Shown piece by piece: positions 1-10,278 of a DNA stretch of 64,000 bases (position 1 is its first letter; each line of letters starts with the position of its first letter). Source of the stretch: Lathyrus oleraceus (lineage: Eukaryota; Streptophyta; Magnoliopsida; Fabales; Fabaceae). The DNA is taken from contig NC_066583.1 of NCBI RefSeq assembly GCF_024323335.1, positions 413,552,031-413,616,030 of the forward strand, in the 5' to 3' direction. Below the pieces are notes generated by a model that ran no database searches, had not been told where the DNA came from, and saw only the letters and a program-made list of their open reading frames with translations. Position numbers and translations under genes: made by a program.

Positions 1-717
1 TAATGCTAGAAAAATGAAGAATGGATTGAGCTCGAAGGTTGTTGTTGTCGCCGGAAGAATGTCGAGTCGCGGTGCGGTTCTGGTTGTAGCCTTTCTGGTT
101 GTAACAAGGGAGACGGCGGAGAGTTTAAGGGATTTGTGGTTTTTACAGCTGAAGCGTGGAGTATGGAGGATTATTTTTATGTATGAACAGTGTTGCAGAG
201 AGAGATTTCGAAAATGTCTTTATCCTCTCCTTTGTTCTCTCTTTAAATGGTAGCCACTCCCGTTCTCTCCAAAAACTAGGGTTTTTTAGCTCTCTTCTCC
301 TTTTCTGAATGGTAGCCGCTCACCTTCTCTAGAAAACTAGGGTTTTTCCGCTCTCCTCATGAACAGTGGCCACCTATTATATATGACCGATCATCCTTTC
401 TCTCTGCTGCGTTTTCAGAGTAGTGGAGGTCTGCTGTGCAGTGGAGAGGTTTTTTGTACAGAGGATGTCTGGGGAGTTTTGTCCTTATTCCACTTGTGGT
501 CCCTCTTCCTCAATTCTCTCCATTTCCAAGACTTCACTATTGGTAAGAAAACTTTCACTACAGTAACTGACTTAGCTGAAAAGTTTGTTGTAGAATTAAC
601 TGATTTTTAGTATTTGTGTTGTTGTGGTTTTACTGCAGTGCATTTCCTTAAAGTTATGTTGCACCATCCTTGCTTTGTATCAACCTGGCCTGAGTTTTCT
701 CGCTGCCTGCTGCGGCG
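1..717. other. Unassigned region left of the gene-fragment mosaic
   Basis: I recognise no gene here. Only short open frames without a familiar domain are present. A 62-bp direct repeat carrying a telo-box-like core lies at 246-358. Short stretches resemble splice signals on the plus strand (a pyrimidine-rich run ending in CAG before about 419, a GTAAG near 542), but no exon chain with a recognisable protein could be assembled. It may belong to the same mosaic that follows, or be unrelated flank. Confidence 0.35.
246..358 (+). repeat. 62-bp direct repeat with telo-box-like core
   Basis: Two copies start at 246 and 308 with the same opening (aatggtagcc) and share the core aaactagggttttt followed by a CTCTC-rich stretch. 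AAACCCTA-type telo-boxes are common in 5' regions of plant housekeeping genes, so this may be a copied promoter or 5' UTR piece. That is inference only. Confidence 0.6.
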
Positions 718-1002
718 TTACTTGCTACGGTAACAAACTCCGATCGCGGGTGAGGAGGCAACGTAGCGGCTACTCTCTACGATATCAGGAATGTTCGGAG
801 CTTTTCCAAAGCTCGAAACAGCACTGTCAGGAAAAACGAAGTCTCCAAAGTCATACTCATCAGCAGCATTCTGAGAAGAATTAAAAACACCTCCTCCTCC
901 AACAGATGTTGTATACTCATTCCCTACCGAACTGGTTGGAGATTGAGCAGAGCCAGTCTGCACTTCACCACCGATACAAATTTGTAGCATTATCACCACC
1001 AC
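718..1002 (-). pseudogene. Unidentified coding-like fragment
   Basis: An open minus-strand stretch of 94 codons, rich in Ser, Gly and acidic residues (for example GGGGVFNSSQN and EYDFGDFVFPD), follows the X8 fragment in the same orientation. I do not recognise the family. It starts about 35 bp after the X8 stop, so it could be 3' UTR translated by chance or a further captured gene piece. The Gly/Ser-rich composition and absence of stops favour a once-coding sequence, but only weakly. Confidence 0.25.
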
Positions 1003-1036
1003 AAATTAATTTGTATGACTAAAATTTGTTCATAAA

Positions 1037-1246
1037 CTACAGCAAAACCACTCCCAATATTAGAAATCCTGTCACCATTAGAAGGCTTTTAATTCTCAAT
1101 TTGCGGCTGTGGATGTTGTAGGCTGAAGAATCGGAATTTGAATTCATTAATGGTGCTGTGAAGTTGCCAAAGGTGCTATTTTTGTTGCCAAAACTTCCAA
1201 GATATAGACAAGAGCCATGACTTGGATCTGAGGTGGTGATTGTAGC
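1037..1246 (-). pseudogene. X8-domain protein C-terminus with GPI-anchor signal, fused to V-PPase
   Basis: The last 69 codons of a 224-codon open frame match the tail of a plant X8 (carbohydrate-binding module 43-like) protein: [12 protein letters not shown], then a Ser/Asn-rich linker and a hydrophobic C-terminus ([16 protein letters not shown]) of the kind removed when a GPI anchor is added. Such proteins sit on the outer face of the plasma membrane or at plasmodesmata and bind beta-1,3-glucan. Only the final Cys-containing part of X8 is present; the signal peptide and most of the domain are missing. The fragment is joined in frame, without a stop, to the V-PPase fragment at a YATC / ATITT junction. 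Family assignment rests on the DPSHGSC signature plus GPI-like tail. Confidence 0.6.
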
Positions 1247-2288
1247 ACATGTGGCATAGTCAGGTTTCGCAGTTCCCTCCATCAATCCGGGAATCATGTT
1301 GAATTGCCTGCAAACTTTCTCAACCATCTTCAATGCTGCACTTCCAACACTCTTCATGGTCAGGTCAGAAAACCAGTAAGAGAGCATGGCACCCACAATC
1401 AGACCGATGAAAACCTTGGGAGTCAGGACATCAACTGTTGTAATACCAGCATGGCTCACAAAGGCACCAAAAAGAGCCAAAGACACAAGGGCGGCATAAC
1501 CAATAGCAAACCCCTTTCCAATGGCAGCAGTTGTGTTTCCTGCAGCATCAAGAGCATCGGTTCTCTCACGAATTTTGTGACACATTCCAGCCATCTCGGC
1601 AACAACTCCGGCATTGTCACTGATTAGACTGTATGCATCGATGGCTACTCCGGTTGCTATAGTATTCAACATTCCAAGTGTAGCAAACAGCAACACCATA
1701 CATGGCATCAAGACTGAAACTTACAAAAATACTAATTGCAAATGGCAAAAAATAGGAATGATAACAGACTTGCATCCCAATGGCAAGACCAAAGATAACA
1801 TTGGTAGCAGCACCAGTCCTGCAGGAATCAGCAACATCTTGCACAGGGCTGTATGTATCGCCGGTACAGTATTCAGTGACAAATCCAATGATAAGCCTCT
1901 GTGCAAAGACCAACAGAAACACACAAGGATAGCTGCTAGTTCTTTACAACTTTCTGCTCTCCAAACTCGAAGATGGTGAAGGTAGATGGGAGCGCTAACC
2001 AATTAACAATTGCAATTCTACCAGTCATCAGTACTATTGAAACGACAATTCTATTTTTCAATGCTGGCTCAAATTCCTTTACAAGTTTGATCTCAAAAAA
2101 AGGTCAGTCGCAAATAAGGTGGTCAGCAAGCAAACAAGGAGACCCGCAGAACTGATGATGAGAGGGAACAACATGGCAGTGAACTCATGATTAATCCCAA
2201 AAGAAGAGATGGAAGCAACAACAAAGGTTGCACAAGATGCCTCTGCATACAAACCAAATAGATTGGATCCCATACCAGCGATATCAAC
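1247..2288 (-). pseudogene. AVP1: Vacuolar H+-pyrophosphatase (V-PPase) core, intronless fragment
   Basis: Translation in three shifting minus-strand frames gives a colinear match to plant type I V-PPase, the tonoplast pump that uses PPi hydrolysis to acidify the vacuole. It begins at [11 protein letters not shown] near 2288, inside the first acidic motif, and runs through [74 protein letters not shown] and [14 protein letters not shown]. About 344 family residues occupy about 1040 bp, so no introns remain, although I recall plant V-PPase genes as multi-exon. Upstream DNVGD aspartates and the C-terminal third are absent. Frameshifts near 2100, 1920 and 1710 and an in-frame stop near 1950 break it. 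The 3' end continues in frame into the X8 fragment. Confidence 0.9.
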
Positions 2289-3045
2289 ATTGAACTGTAC
2301 CACAATTTCCCTTGAGGTGGCAGTTTGATTTCTATCATGCCTTTCAATCTTTTCTTCAACATTCTCACGGCGGGTAGTAGTTCAATATCTGATTCCTCAG
2401 CAGGATGTTGGCTCTCAACAGGCTCAAAACTTGACCCCCCTGCATCTGGCAGTAGAGATGCAAGTGGTTCTGTATGTATTTCTATCGCTGTAGAGTCAGA
2501 ATTCACAACTTCTGTTTGGTTGTTTGTCATAGAACCGACAATGTCGTGCAACTCCATTGAGGTTGATTGTTGTTGATTATTTGAATCAACAATATGATTC
2601 TGAATCTCATTATGAACTTTGCTATCTGACATTTCGGTCTGTATAACTACTGCTGGTGTGGGTATCTCATAAGCAATAGGAGATTGTGGTGGTGCTATTA
2701 GGATAGCACCAGAATCAGAACGTGTACCTTTGATCAAGGTATTAACATCAGAACCTGTAGTGGCATGGAACTCCATTGATATTGAGTGTGGTTGATCATG
2801 AGAGGCCACAAGACCTTGTGGTGTTACTGCTGCAGCAAGATCAGAACTTGTATATTATGTTTCGGCAACAATATTAGAGTTTGATGAGGTATTCAACTCT
2901 ACTGGGGTTGATTGTGGCTGATCATTCTTTTCCACAATAGTATTTTGAGAAAGTGAGGCTGAAACATGTTGAGACTGTAGCTCAAAACTAGACCTTTTAG
3001 CAAGGACTGGTGCTATTTCAGGTGTTTGCACTAGAGATTTAACCG
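2289..3045 (-). pseudogene. Unidentified linker with a repeated peptide motif
   Basis: Two open minus-strand stretches (2809 downward and 3127 downward) encode a polar Ser/Gln/Glu/Thr-rich sequence. A motif recurs three times with variation: DQPQSTPVELNTSSN, DQPHSISMEFHATTGS and QQQSTSMELHDIVGS. The last part before the V-PPase junction is more structured ([20 protein letters not shown]). I cannot name the family. It lies between the TWD40-1 and V-PPase fragments in the same orientation, so it is probably another captured mRNA segment, perhaps from a low-complexity region of a nuclear or regulatory protein. That role is a guess. Confidence 0.4.
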
Positions 3046-4030
3046 AATTCGACACAGCATAAGCCAACTGCCTGAACTGGTGAACAAATGAGATGTGGGA
3101 GGACATCTTGGATAATCTCTGGAACACAGAAATTCATCTTTCAAAACATATAAAGCAGTGGAAAAAACGAGGAGCATTAACAGCATGGACACCTCGCATC
3201 ACCTGGGTGAACTGTGGGCCAAATTGTGATAAAGAGACAGCTAAATTTCCACAGACCGTAGATCCTCTTGCAAGGATATCCAGAGACCTAGGTGTTATGC
3301 GCAAGCTGTCGAACCTCGACGTTATTTGATACATTATTTATGAGAGATCGAGCTTCTGCTCAAAACTTCGCTGCATTGTTGCAACCCCAATAAGAATTGG
3401 TTCAAGAAGACCAACAAGGCAACTTTTGATCTCTACCCCCTTCTTCTATCTAGGATTTATCTCTGTAAGGCTAGCAAGCAACAATCTGTCATTCAAAGCC
3501 CCAACCAAGACTGCATATGGCAGTAGCAGAGAAAAGAAGGGCAGGCCCACCCCACAAGAGAGATCTAAATGAAGGAAGTCCCTTGTCAAATTTTATAGAA
3601 GTTCCTGCAAGCAAATCAAGTAACGCCGAAACAATAAGGGCTCTCTGTGTTGTTAAAATTCCAGCAACGTATCCCCGTAGGGTCTCTTGCCAGTGCACCT
3701 GAAGTACAATTTCTTTTTTTTTTTCAACTTAATTGACTTTGTTCCATCACTTTTGGTGGATATATAAAGACCATTGGCAGTTGAAGTTGATAAGTTGTAC
3801 CCTTGAATGAGCTTTACTAGTCCAATTTGGTTCCCATGAGAAGCAAACATCAAAGTTGAACCTAATGGCGTAGAGAAGATACGATCAACTTCGGTTTCAA
3901 ACATAAATTGTGTTGGGCCACGAATTGAACCAACATTAGTCTCTGTAGGTTGATTTTCTTCAAGAACTTGATCATTGTCCTTAGCTTCTGGAAAAGCCCC
4001 TCCTGGCAGAGAATATAAAGCCAACCTGAA
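3046..4030 (-). pseudogene. TWD40-1: TSET complex subunit TWD40-1 fragment, intronless
   Basis: Minus-strand frames match the middle of the large WD40/coatomer-related protein encoded in Arabidopsis by At3g50590, a TSET adaptor-complex subunit acting in endocytic trafficking. Recognisable blocks in order are GSIRGPTQFMFETEVDRIFSTP, KLIQGYNLSTS, HWQETLRGYVAGILTTQR, KFDKGLPSFRSLLW, PYAVLVGALNDRLLL, KKGVEIKSCLVGLLEPILIG, FEQKLDLS, ITSRFDSLRITPRSLDILARGS and RDYPRCPPTSHLF. Breaks include an 11-bp T run (3714-3724) at a frameshift, loss of roughly 20 residues near 3510, stops near 3433 and 3345, and a frameshift near 3090. The blocks follow with no intron-sized gaps although the source gene should be multi-exon. 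Both termini are missing. Assignment is from remembered family sequence. Confidence 0.75.
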
Positions 4031-4785
4031 TGTAACCATTAATTATTGTAGTCCAAGATACACAATCTTCATACGACATTTCTTTGAACAGCTTAACAGC
4101 TTCATCAATTTGTAAGTCTTGGACATAGGTTGCAATCACCGCATTCCAAGAAACCAGATTCTTACAAGGCATTCTGTCAAAGAGTTTCCTAGCCTCTAAA
4201 ATCTTTTCGTGTCTAGCAAACCCACATAACATGGTAACCCAAGAAACAGCATTAGGATCTGAAATCTTTTCAAAGAAAACCACCAAGCAAAACTCAAGTC
4301 ACAACTATTAACAAACCCAGCCACCATTAAATTCTAGGAGACCACATTCCTCTCAATCATCCTCTCGAAAAAACAAAGAACCGCATTGCCAAACTCAATT
4401 TCCTATTCTGCGTATAACCAGCTAACATAGAGTTATAAGAAACCAAATCCTTTACAAGCTTCCCTTTACGCGTATAGCAAGTAACCATCAAAGCCCACGA
4501 AAAATTGTCCCTCCCAGGAATCATATCAAACAACTTATTGGCTTGTTCCACCATGTTATTGTGAAGATACCCAGCAATCACAGTGTTCCATGGAATAATG
4601 TTTCTGTGAGACATTTCATCCAACAATTGTTGTGCCTCAATAACTCTGCCATTTTTTTTTGCAAACACGATTATCATGGAATTATATGTGGCATGGTTTT
4701 TATGGATGACATTTGAGAATACTCTTTTGGCTTTTTCAACTTTTCCTTGTTTTCCAAATGAATGACTTCGTAGAAATCATTAAAC
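4031..4785 (-). pseudogene. Pentatricopeptide repeat (PPR, PLS-type) protein fragment
   Basis: Several degenerate 31-36-residue PPR motifs are readable on the minus strand: YNSMI..FAKNGRVIEAQQL, PWNTVIAGYLHNNMVEQANKLFD, FSWALMVTCYTRKGKL, SYNSMLAGYTQNRKL, SWVTMLCGFARHEKILEARKLFDRMP, SWNAVIATYVQDLQIDEAVKLFKEM and SWTTIINGYIQ. The pattern VSWNxMIxGYxxxGxxxEAxxLFxxMP is typical of PLS-class organellar RNA-binding proteins. Frameshifts and stops near 4670, 4360 and 4290 disrupt it. The last PPR motif stops abruptly near 4031, where TWD40-1 sequence begins in the same orientation. No organelle-targeting N-terminus or E/DYW tail is present. Confidence 0.85.
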
Positions 4786-4789
4786 ATGA

Positions 4790-4907
4790 ATGAATGAAAG
4801 ATCTCTCAATAAGAAATGAAGAGTTTAAACGTGAAATGGTCATGAAGAGAAATGCAAATGACCGATTGATGGGAAACAAGTTTTAGGGCCAAAGTCGGGG
4901 TATGACA
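4790..4907 (-). mobile_element. LTR-like 5' terminus abutting Ogre A
   Basis: Read on the minus strand this segment opens TGTCATACCCCGACTTTGG, a start resembling LTRs of large legume gypsy elements (Ogre A's LTR opens TGTAAGACCCTAATTTTGACC). It joins the Ogre A protease remnant exactly at 4907/4908 and runs about 120 bp before recognisable PPR sequence. It may be the 5' LTR edge of an element that carried the gene fragments. No second LTR or target duplication was identified. Confidence 0.4.
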
Positions 4908-6197
4908 CCTGCCTCGTGAATCCATGGTCAACCAAGCAAACAGCTGTATGATGGATGTATATCCATAATCTGGAAAGTGATCTGGAAATCACTAGGTCCA
5001 ATTTTGATTGGGAGGTCTAATTCACCGATCACAGTTTTACCCGATCCATCAAAAGCTTTAACTACCACTCCACTCTGCCTCATGGGAGGCCCTTGATAGA
5101 AATATGTAAAGCCAAGTTGTGGTATTTCCCCTCCTCGGGAAGATCATCATCACAGAAGCTCAAATTGTTGCAGGCAGTTATATTTGCAACAATGCTATCA
5201 AACTGCTCAATTGTGACATCGTCATCCACGTATGCCACATCAAACACCCTTTGCAACGCTTCACGATGTGGCTCTGAACTCATCAGCAAAGATAGGACAA
5301 ATATCTTTGATGGAGTTTGAAGAAACTACTCTAGAACATTGTACTCACTCCTCTTGATGAGCCTCAACATCTCATCACCATCCTCTTTCAACATGCCAGA
5401 CTGGCCAACCAGGATATGAGCTTTATCTGCTTTAACAACAACAGGGTCAACATCCTTCACAACAAGAACATACTGATTTGAAGAAGAAGTCCCCACTGGA
5501 TCGACAGGATTGACAACATCCCTCTTCACAACGTCTTTATGGGATTTCGGCTGAGCCGAGAAAACACGACCACTACGGGTCACTCCACTAACGTCGGATA
5601 TGTTTACAATAGAGGTTGAGGGCAACGACACCTCCTTCCCATCTTCCAACATAACAACAATATAACGATATGGGAACGCTTTATCTGATACATACGGGAC
5701 AGGGCCCACTGGCTTAATCACAAGAGCTGGCACTTCTTCTTCTTGCTGCCATCATACTTAATGACAACAGGATCGGGAATTTTGAACACGGGAGTGATAA
5801 CATCGACTTCATCCTCATTACGATTATGAAGTATCTCGATCATCCCTTGGTCTAGCATCTCTTGGATGTCCTTCCTTATTTTGCGGCATCCTCTTTCATT
5901 GACAGTGCACACCTGGCACCTATCATGATCATGCTCATAATGATTGTGCTCACACAACAGCCTATGCATCTCTACCAAGGACTTCCTTATGTCACTCACA
6001 TAAAGGACTTTGTATTTGCCAGGGCGCCCCTGAACCATATTGACAGCTGCCTTCCCATGCTCGGGCAATAAGTTCTTCTTCACATTTGGGCCTACATCCT
6101 CAAAGAATAGTATCCCACTCCCCACAAGGTCTTGAACCTTGGTTTTCAAAGGAAAATAATTCTCCACGTCATGTCCGGGCGCACCGGAATGATACAC
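4908..6197 (-). pseudogene. Ogre A gag/protease-region remnant lacking the catalytic Asp motif
   Basis: This matches the gag-protease connecting region and aspartic protease of Ogre B and C. Blocks include EHDHDRCQVCTVNERGC (about 5920), ITPVFKIPDPVVI, VGPVPYVSDKAFPYRY, NITACNNLSFC (5150), LALHIS, then VVVKAFDGS and PWIHEAG at the end. Between LALHIS and the later block a deletion near 5085 removes about 30 codons that in copies B and C carry the DTGSS catalytic triad, so no protease could be made. The 3' limit at 4908 is the insertion or breakage point next to the LTR-like sequence; RT, integrase and 3' LTR are gone. Confidence 0.8.
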
Positions 6198-7591
6198 ATA
6201 ATGAAGTTCAGGCTTGTACCACCATTAAGGATTGGCTGGCACAGCAGGAGGATCTCGTGGAGTTATCAACTTCCTATCAATTAAGGAAGGATAAAGTTCA
6301 GCATAGGTCATAGGAATCGGGTCAAAGGTCACCTTCTTCCTCTCATAGTTGCTAGTGTTGTTATTGTTGCGAGGCTGGTAAGCCTGTTGTTGTTGACGAT
6401 GTTGTTGTTGTGGTTATTGAGCTTCTCTGAAAGCAGGTGCTATATGAGCCACCTGGTGTTGGTTAACAGTTGGTTGGACCTCCTTCCTCCTTACAGAGGG
6501 TCTTCTCTTGATATAGGAAGAAACAACATGACTCTCCCCTTCTTTCTTCCTAGCAAATCCTCCATATTTCTTTGTCGAATTGCTACCGTCACGGGACAAA
6601 CGTCCTCCACGGACTCCCTCTTCTAGCCTCATCCCCATATTTACCCTTTCGGAAAAGTTTGAGGGAGAACTAGCAATCATGCGCTCATAGTAGAAAGAGC
6701 TCAAAGTCTTCAGAAAGATCTTTGTCATCTCCTTCTCCTCCAAGGGTGACACTATCTGAGATGCCAATTCCCGCCACCTCTGGGCGTATTCCTTGAAGGT
6801 CTCCTTATTCTTCTAGGGCATTGCCCTCAGCTGATCTCTGTCTGGAGCCATGTCCATATTGTATTTATACTGTTTCACAAACGCCTTTCCTAAATCATTG
6901 AAAGTGCGGATGCTTGCACTCTCTAGCCCATATACCAACTGAGCGCAGCACTTGTCAGGCTATCCTGAAAGTAGTGAATCAGTAGTTGATCATTATCTGT
7001 CTGGGTTGACATCTTGCGAGAATACATCACAAGATGGCTGAGTGGACACGTGTTTCCCTTGTACTTCTCAAAGTCAGGAACTTTGAATTTAACTGGGATT
7101 TTTACGTTGGGCACTAAGCACAGTTCAGCAGCACTCTTCCCAAACAGATCTTTGCCTCTCAGCATTTTCAACTCCTTGCGCAGCTCAAGGAATATATCCT
7201 TCATCTCATCCATCTTCTCATAAACTTCCAGGCCCTCAGATGGCTCGGAATGATAGATGGTGTCTTCAACACGCGACAAAGTGTGTACAACGGGAGGTGG
7301 CACAGACATGACCGGGCTAGATGCCGACAAAGAAGCAAAGGTGGGAGCGAAACCCTCTGGTACAAATTTGGATGGCATTCCCCAAGGGAATCCATCAGGC
7401 AGACTAGGAGCGAAGTGGGCGGTGGCAACAGGCACTGTTGAAGTAACCACTTCGGAGATGACTGTCCTCGCGGGAGGAGTTGCAGGAGTTGGAGAAGCTT
7501 GACTCTGTGCAGCGAGAACTGACTCCATCATGCCAATCAGCCTAGAAATCTCCTCTTTCAGATCTCTGTTCTCTCGCTCGAGGTGTTCCAT
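6198..7591 (-). pseudogene. Ogre A gag (capsid/nucleocapsid), broken
   Basis: I take the start as the ATG at 7591 (MEHLERENRDLKEE), conserved in copies B and C. An N-terminal coiled-coil-like stretch is followed by a Pro/Ala/Thr-rich linker and the retrotransposon gag core: VKFKVPDFEKYKGNTCPLSHLVMY and LLIHYFQDSLTSAALSWYMG. A TAG at 6923 interrupts the core. A second frame (6767-6414) restores SPLEEKEMTKIFLKTLSSFYYERMIAS, and a Gln/Asn-rich tail follows. A knuckle-like motif YHSGAPGHDVEN near 6180 has lost the first and last Cys seen in copy C (CAFHQGAPGHDIDNCYPLK). The protein would form the particle core. Confidence 0.85.
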
Positions 7592-7929
7592 GATCTTCTG
7601 ATGATTTGCTCGGGTGTTGTACCGGTGCGTCAGCTTGTCTTCAAAATAAATGAAGAGCAAAGAGTTAGACCATTGTATCAAGGAGCTCGGAACCAAAACC
7701 TGCTTATGCATATGATGCATGCAATGTTCGCGCATATGATTTATTTTTAATCGAAGGAACTTTATAAAGATCTATTTGCAAATGTTTTGAAAATATTGAA
7801 CTTTTTAAGACATATATGGAATACTCATAGCAATATAATATTTGGAAACTTTTTACACCAAAGAAGTAGTACAGTCTTGGTAACCAAATACAATACAAGA
7901 GAAAAGGCGAATAAACATCCTATGAAGCC
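7592..7929 (-). other. Ogre A spacer between ORF1 and gag
   Basis: This AT-rich stretch contains no gene. Parallel spacers lie at 19912-20208 in copy B and 63043-63281 in copy C, with shared patches such as the CATGCATGATG-like sequence near 7710 and AAGGAACTTTAT near 7750. It probably serves as intercistronic leader for gag. Confidence 0.6.
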
Positions 7930-9381
7930 CTAGAAGCAAACGTCCAAAGCCTTCAAGATCGGAAGATACGTCGCACGAAGCCTCTTCACCTCTCTCTCAT
8001 AAGTTGCTTCCATGTTGGCCTTCTCCCTGGCGAGCTGATCATATCTCTTCTTCCAAAACCTAGACGAATGAGGAAGGAGAGAAGTAACCATATCATCGAG
8101 CTCATCAATAACCTGATGCTCTAGAAACTCTATCACTGCATTCTTATCCTTGAGTTGCTGAAGAAGCTCCTCACGCTCAGGAACCCAAGCACGCGAACGG
8201 TCTTCGTCTCTTAACTCCTCTACTCCTTGATTAGGGAGGGTTGAAGGCCCAACCATAATCATAGGGGTAGGTCTCGGATACTCGTACGGCATGTGGTACT
8301 CAAGAGCTCTCTTTCTTACCCAAGAGGTGTAAGGCTCCAAAGCAACACAGTTCTTCGGAACAAGCTCATTCCTCCCTTTCCTATGAACCTTGCGCCAGGC
8401 GTGGACCATCCTATCCTTCAGGTTTTGGGGATCTTTACTCTCTTGAAAGAATAAGCCTTCCAACGAAATATTGTTAGGTTTATCCTTTAAGGGGAACCCA
8501 AGCTGACGGCGAGCCAAAGTAGGATTGTAGTTAATTCTACCACATGTACCAAGAAGAGGTACATTGGAGAACTCACCACAAGAATCAATAATCTGAACAC
8601 CATCATAAACACGATTGTACCAAGAGATATCATCATTAGTGAGAGACATAAGTTTCATGGACCACCGTAGACATACCTTGTTCTCCTTGAAGGCAAGCGT
8701 CTGAGGCAAGTGCCGAATAAACCACTTGTACAATAGAGGCAGACAACACACAATGGAACCACCATCCTTTGCATTCCTCATATGCAAAGAGAAATAAGTG
8801 TCACCCAACAGAGTCGGAACGGGACTAAGAGAAGAGAAAATCCTAATAGCGTTCACATCCACGAAGTTGTCGATGTTGGGAAATAACACTAGCCCATAGA
8901 TGAGGAGTACAAATATGACTTCAAAAGCTTCTTTAGTCATGGCCTTCCCAAACAAGGTAGCTTTGGCAATTAGAAAATCAGACGGGAGACCTTGAATTCC
9001 ACCTTTGGTAGTCATATTGGCAACAATGTCAGATACCTCCAAGTGAAGCATGTCAGCAATCTCTTGAGAAGACAGAATCTTCTCTAAACCACTGAACGGC
9101 AAACGGTCAAGAATAGGTATACCCACACGATAAGCATACTCCTCCAATGTAGGCAAAAGCTAGAAATACAGAAAAGTGAAGCACCAATACAGAGGATCGT
9201 AGAACTGCACCAACATACTCATCAGACCCTCATCCACCTTAGTAGAAATGATAGAAAGAAGCTTCCCATGGCGAGCTTTGAATTCCAAGGGCTCTAATAC
9301 ATAAGATGTCAGACGCCTTAACTCTTTCAAGTCGGGTTGTCTGAAACTGTACTTCTTCGTATTCCTTCTTTGCTTATCCAT
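7930..9381 (-). pseudogene. Ogre A ORF1 (DUF7745-type), one in-frame stop
   Basis: ORF1 upstream of gag is the hallmark of Ogre elements; its function is unknown. The frame opens at 9381 (MDKQRRNTKKYSFRQPDLKE) and is open to 7930 except for one TAG at 9157-9159, giving about 483 codons. Conserved blocks shared with copies B and C include VQFYDPLYWCFTF, LPFSGLEKI, VLLIYGLVLFPNIDNFVDVNAIRI, PTLLGDTYFSLHMRN, INYNPTLARRQLGFPLKDKPNN, WRKVHRKGRNEL and a C-terminal charged coiled-coil-like segment (ELLQQLKDKNAVIEFLEHQV). This fold resembles the plant-mobile-domain-like proteins found in transposons. It is the best preserved ORF1 of the three copies. Confidence 0.85.
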
Positions 9382-10278
9382 GTCTGAAAATTTGCAAATA
9401 GACCTCTTAAGTTCCTTGTAAAATCTTTATTGTTGATGACATGAATGCGAATGAATGCATGGATGCATGGATGCAACAAATACACTCAAGAATCAAGCAA
9501 GTCACACCACACAAAGGTCACGGGATGGCTCAAGTCATCGTCAATATCAATCATCCATTTTGGTGGATTATGGTTTACACCTTATCAACACCCAAGTTCC
9601 ATTGATATTGAGGATATACGAGAACGGATCGACCGTGAATCACGGGTTTGTTGTAAGTCGCGAGCATGGAGTCTCGGTTAAGAACCACCCAACAGGAGTG
9701 TACTATGGTTAAACCTGACAATCATGTTCTAAAAGGTTCACATAGTCATCATCTCATCTTTCGGATATTATCGGATAAAGCGACTACTCGTCCTCCAAAA
9801 ATATTCTCAAGAGAGACTCTTATGAGTGTAGTATTGTGTAACGATCGCATCAAGTCTTACACTTGAACGACCTTCGCACTACGTCCTAAAATAGGCCAAG
9901 ATGGGCTAGGTAGCTAAGGTCCCTGGCTTCTAGGGTTCCTATTGGAAAGAGTAATGCCTAACCACGACTACTCGTGTGACATTAGTGATCCCAATAAGAC
10001 CTCCACCAAGTGAATGGACTTGCAAGTTAACTTGTTAAGGAATAACTCCACACAAGTCAACAAGACTATGCCATTCTCCTATCATAAGTGCACTCGAGTT
10101 CGGGTATGGAACTCATCTCACAAGAAACCACCAAGCATACAAGCAATTAATATATCAAACAATTCATACATTACAAACAATACATTCATCCCAAATTTGC
10201 ACAAAAATATGTCATAAATAAATATAAACATACAATACATACAAGTAAAAAGTAGGCTAAACCCACTAGAGAGTTTCC
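9382..10278 (-). other. Ogre A untranslated leader
   Basis: No gene is seen. The stretch runs from the primer binding site to ORF1 and aligns with the copy B leader (21722-22574): both contain CATCCATTTTGGTGGATTATGG, the phrase TATCAACACCCAAGTTCCATTGATATTGA, and the CTACGTCCTAAA(T)AGGC block. Conservation of a noncoding leader between diverged copies suggests packaging or translation signals. Confidence 0.7.

Noticed and set aside
14..253. 79-codon plus-strand open frame at the window start
   Set aside because: No recognisable domain, low-complexity Val/Arg-rich start, and no support beyond being open.
1037..4785. Helitron or Pack-MULE as the source of the gene mosaic
   Set aside because: No CTRR-hairpin terminus or matching long terminal inverted repeats were found near the edges, and the fragments appear intronless. 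This remains open because the left edge may lie outside the window.
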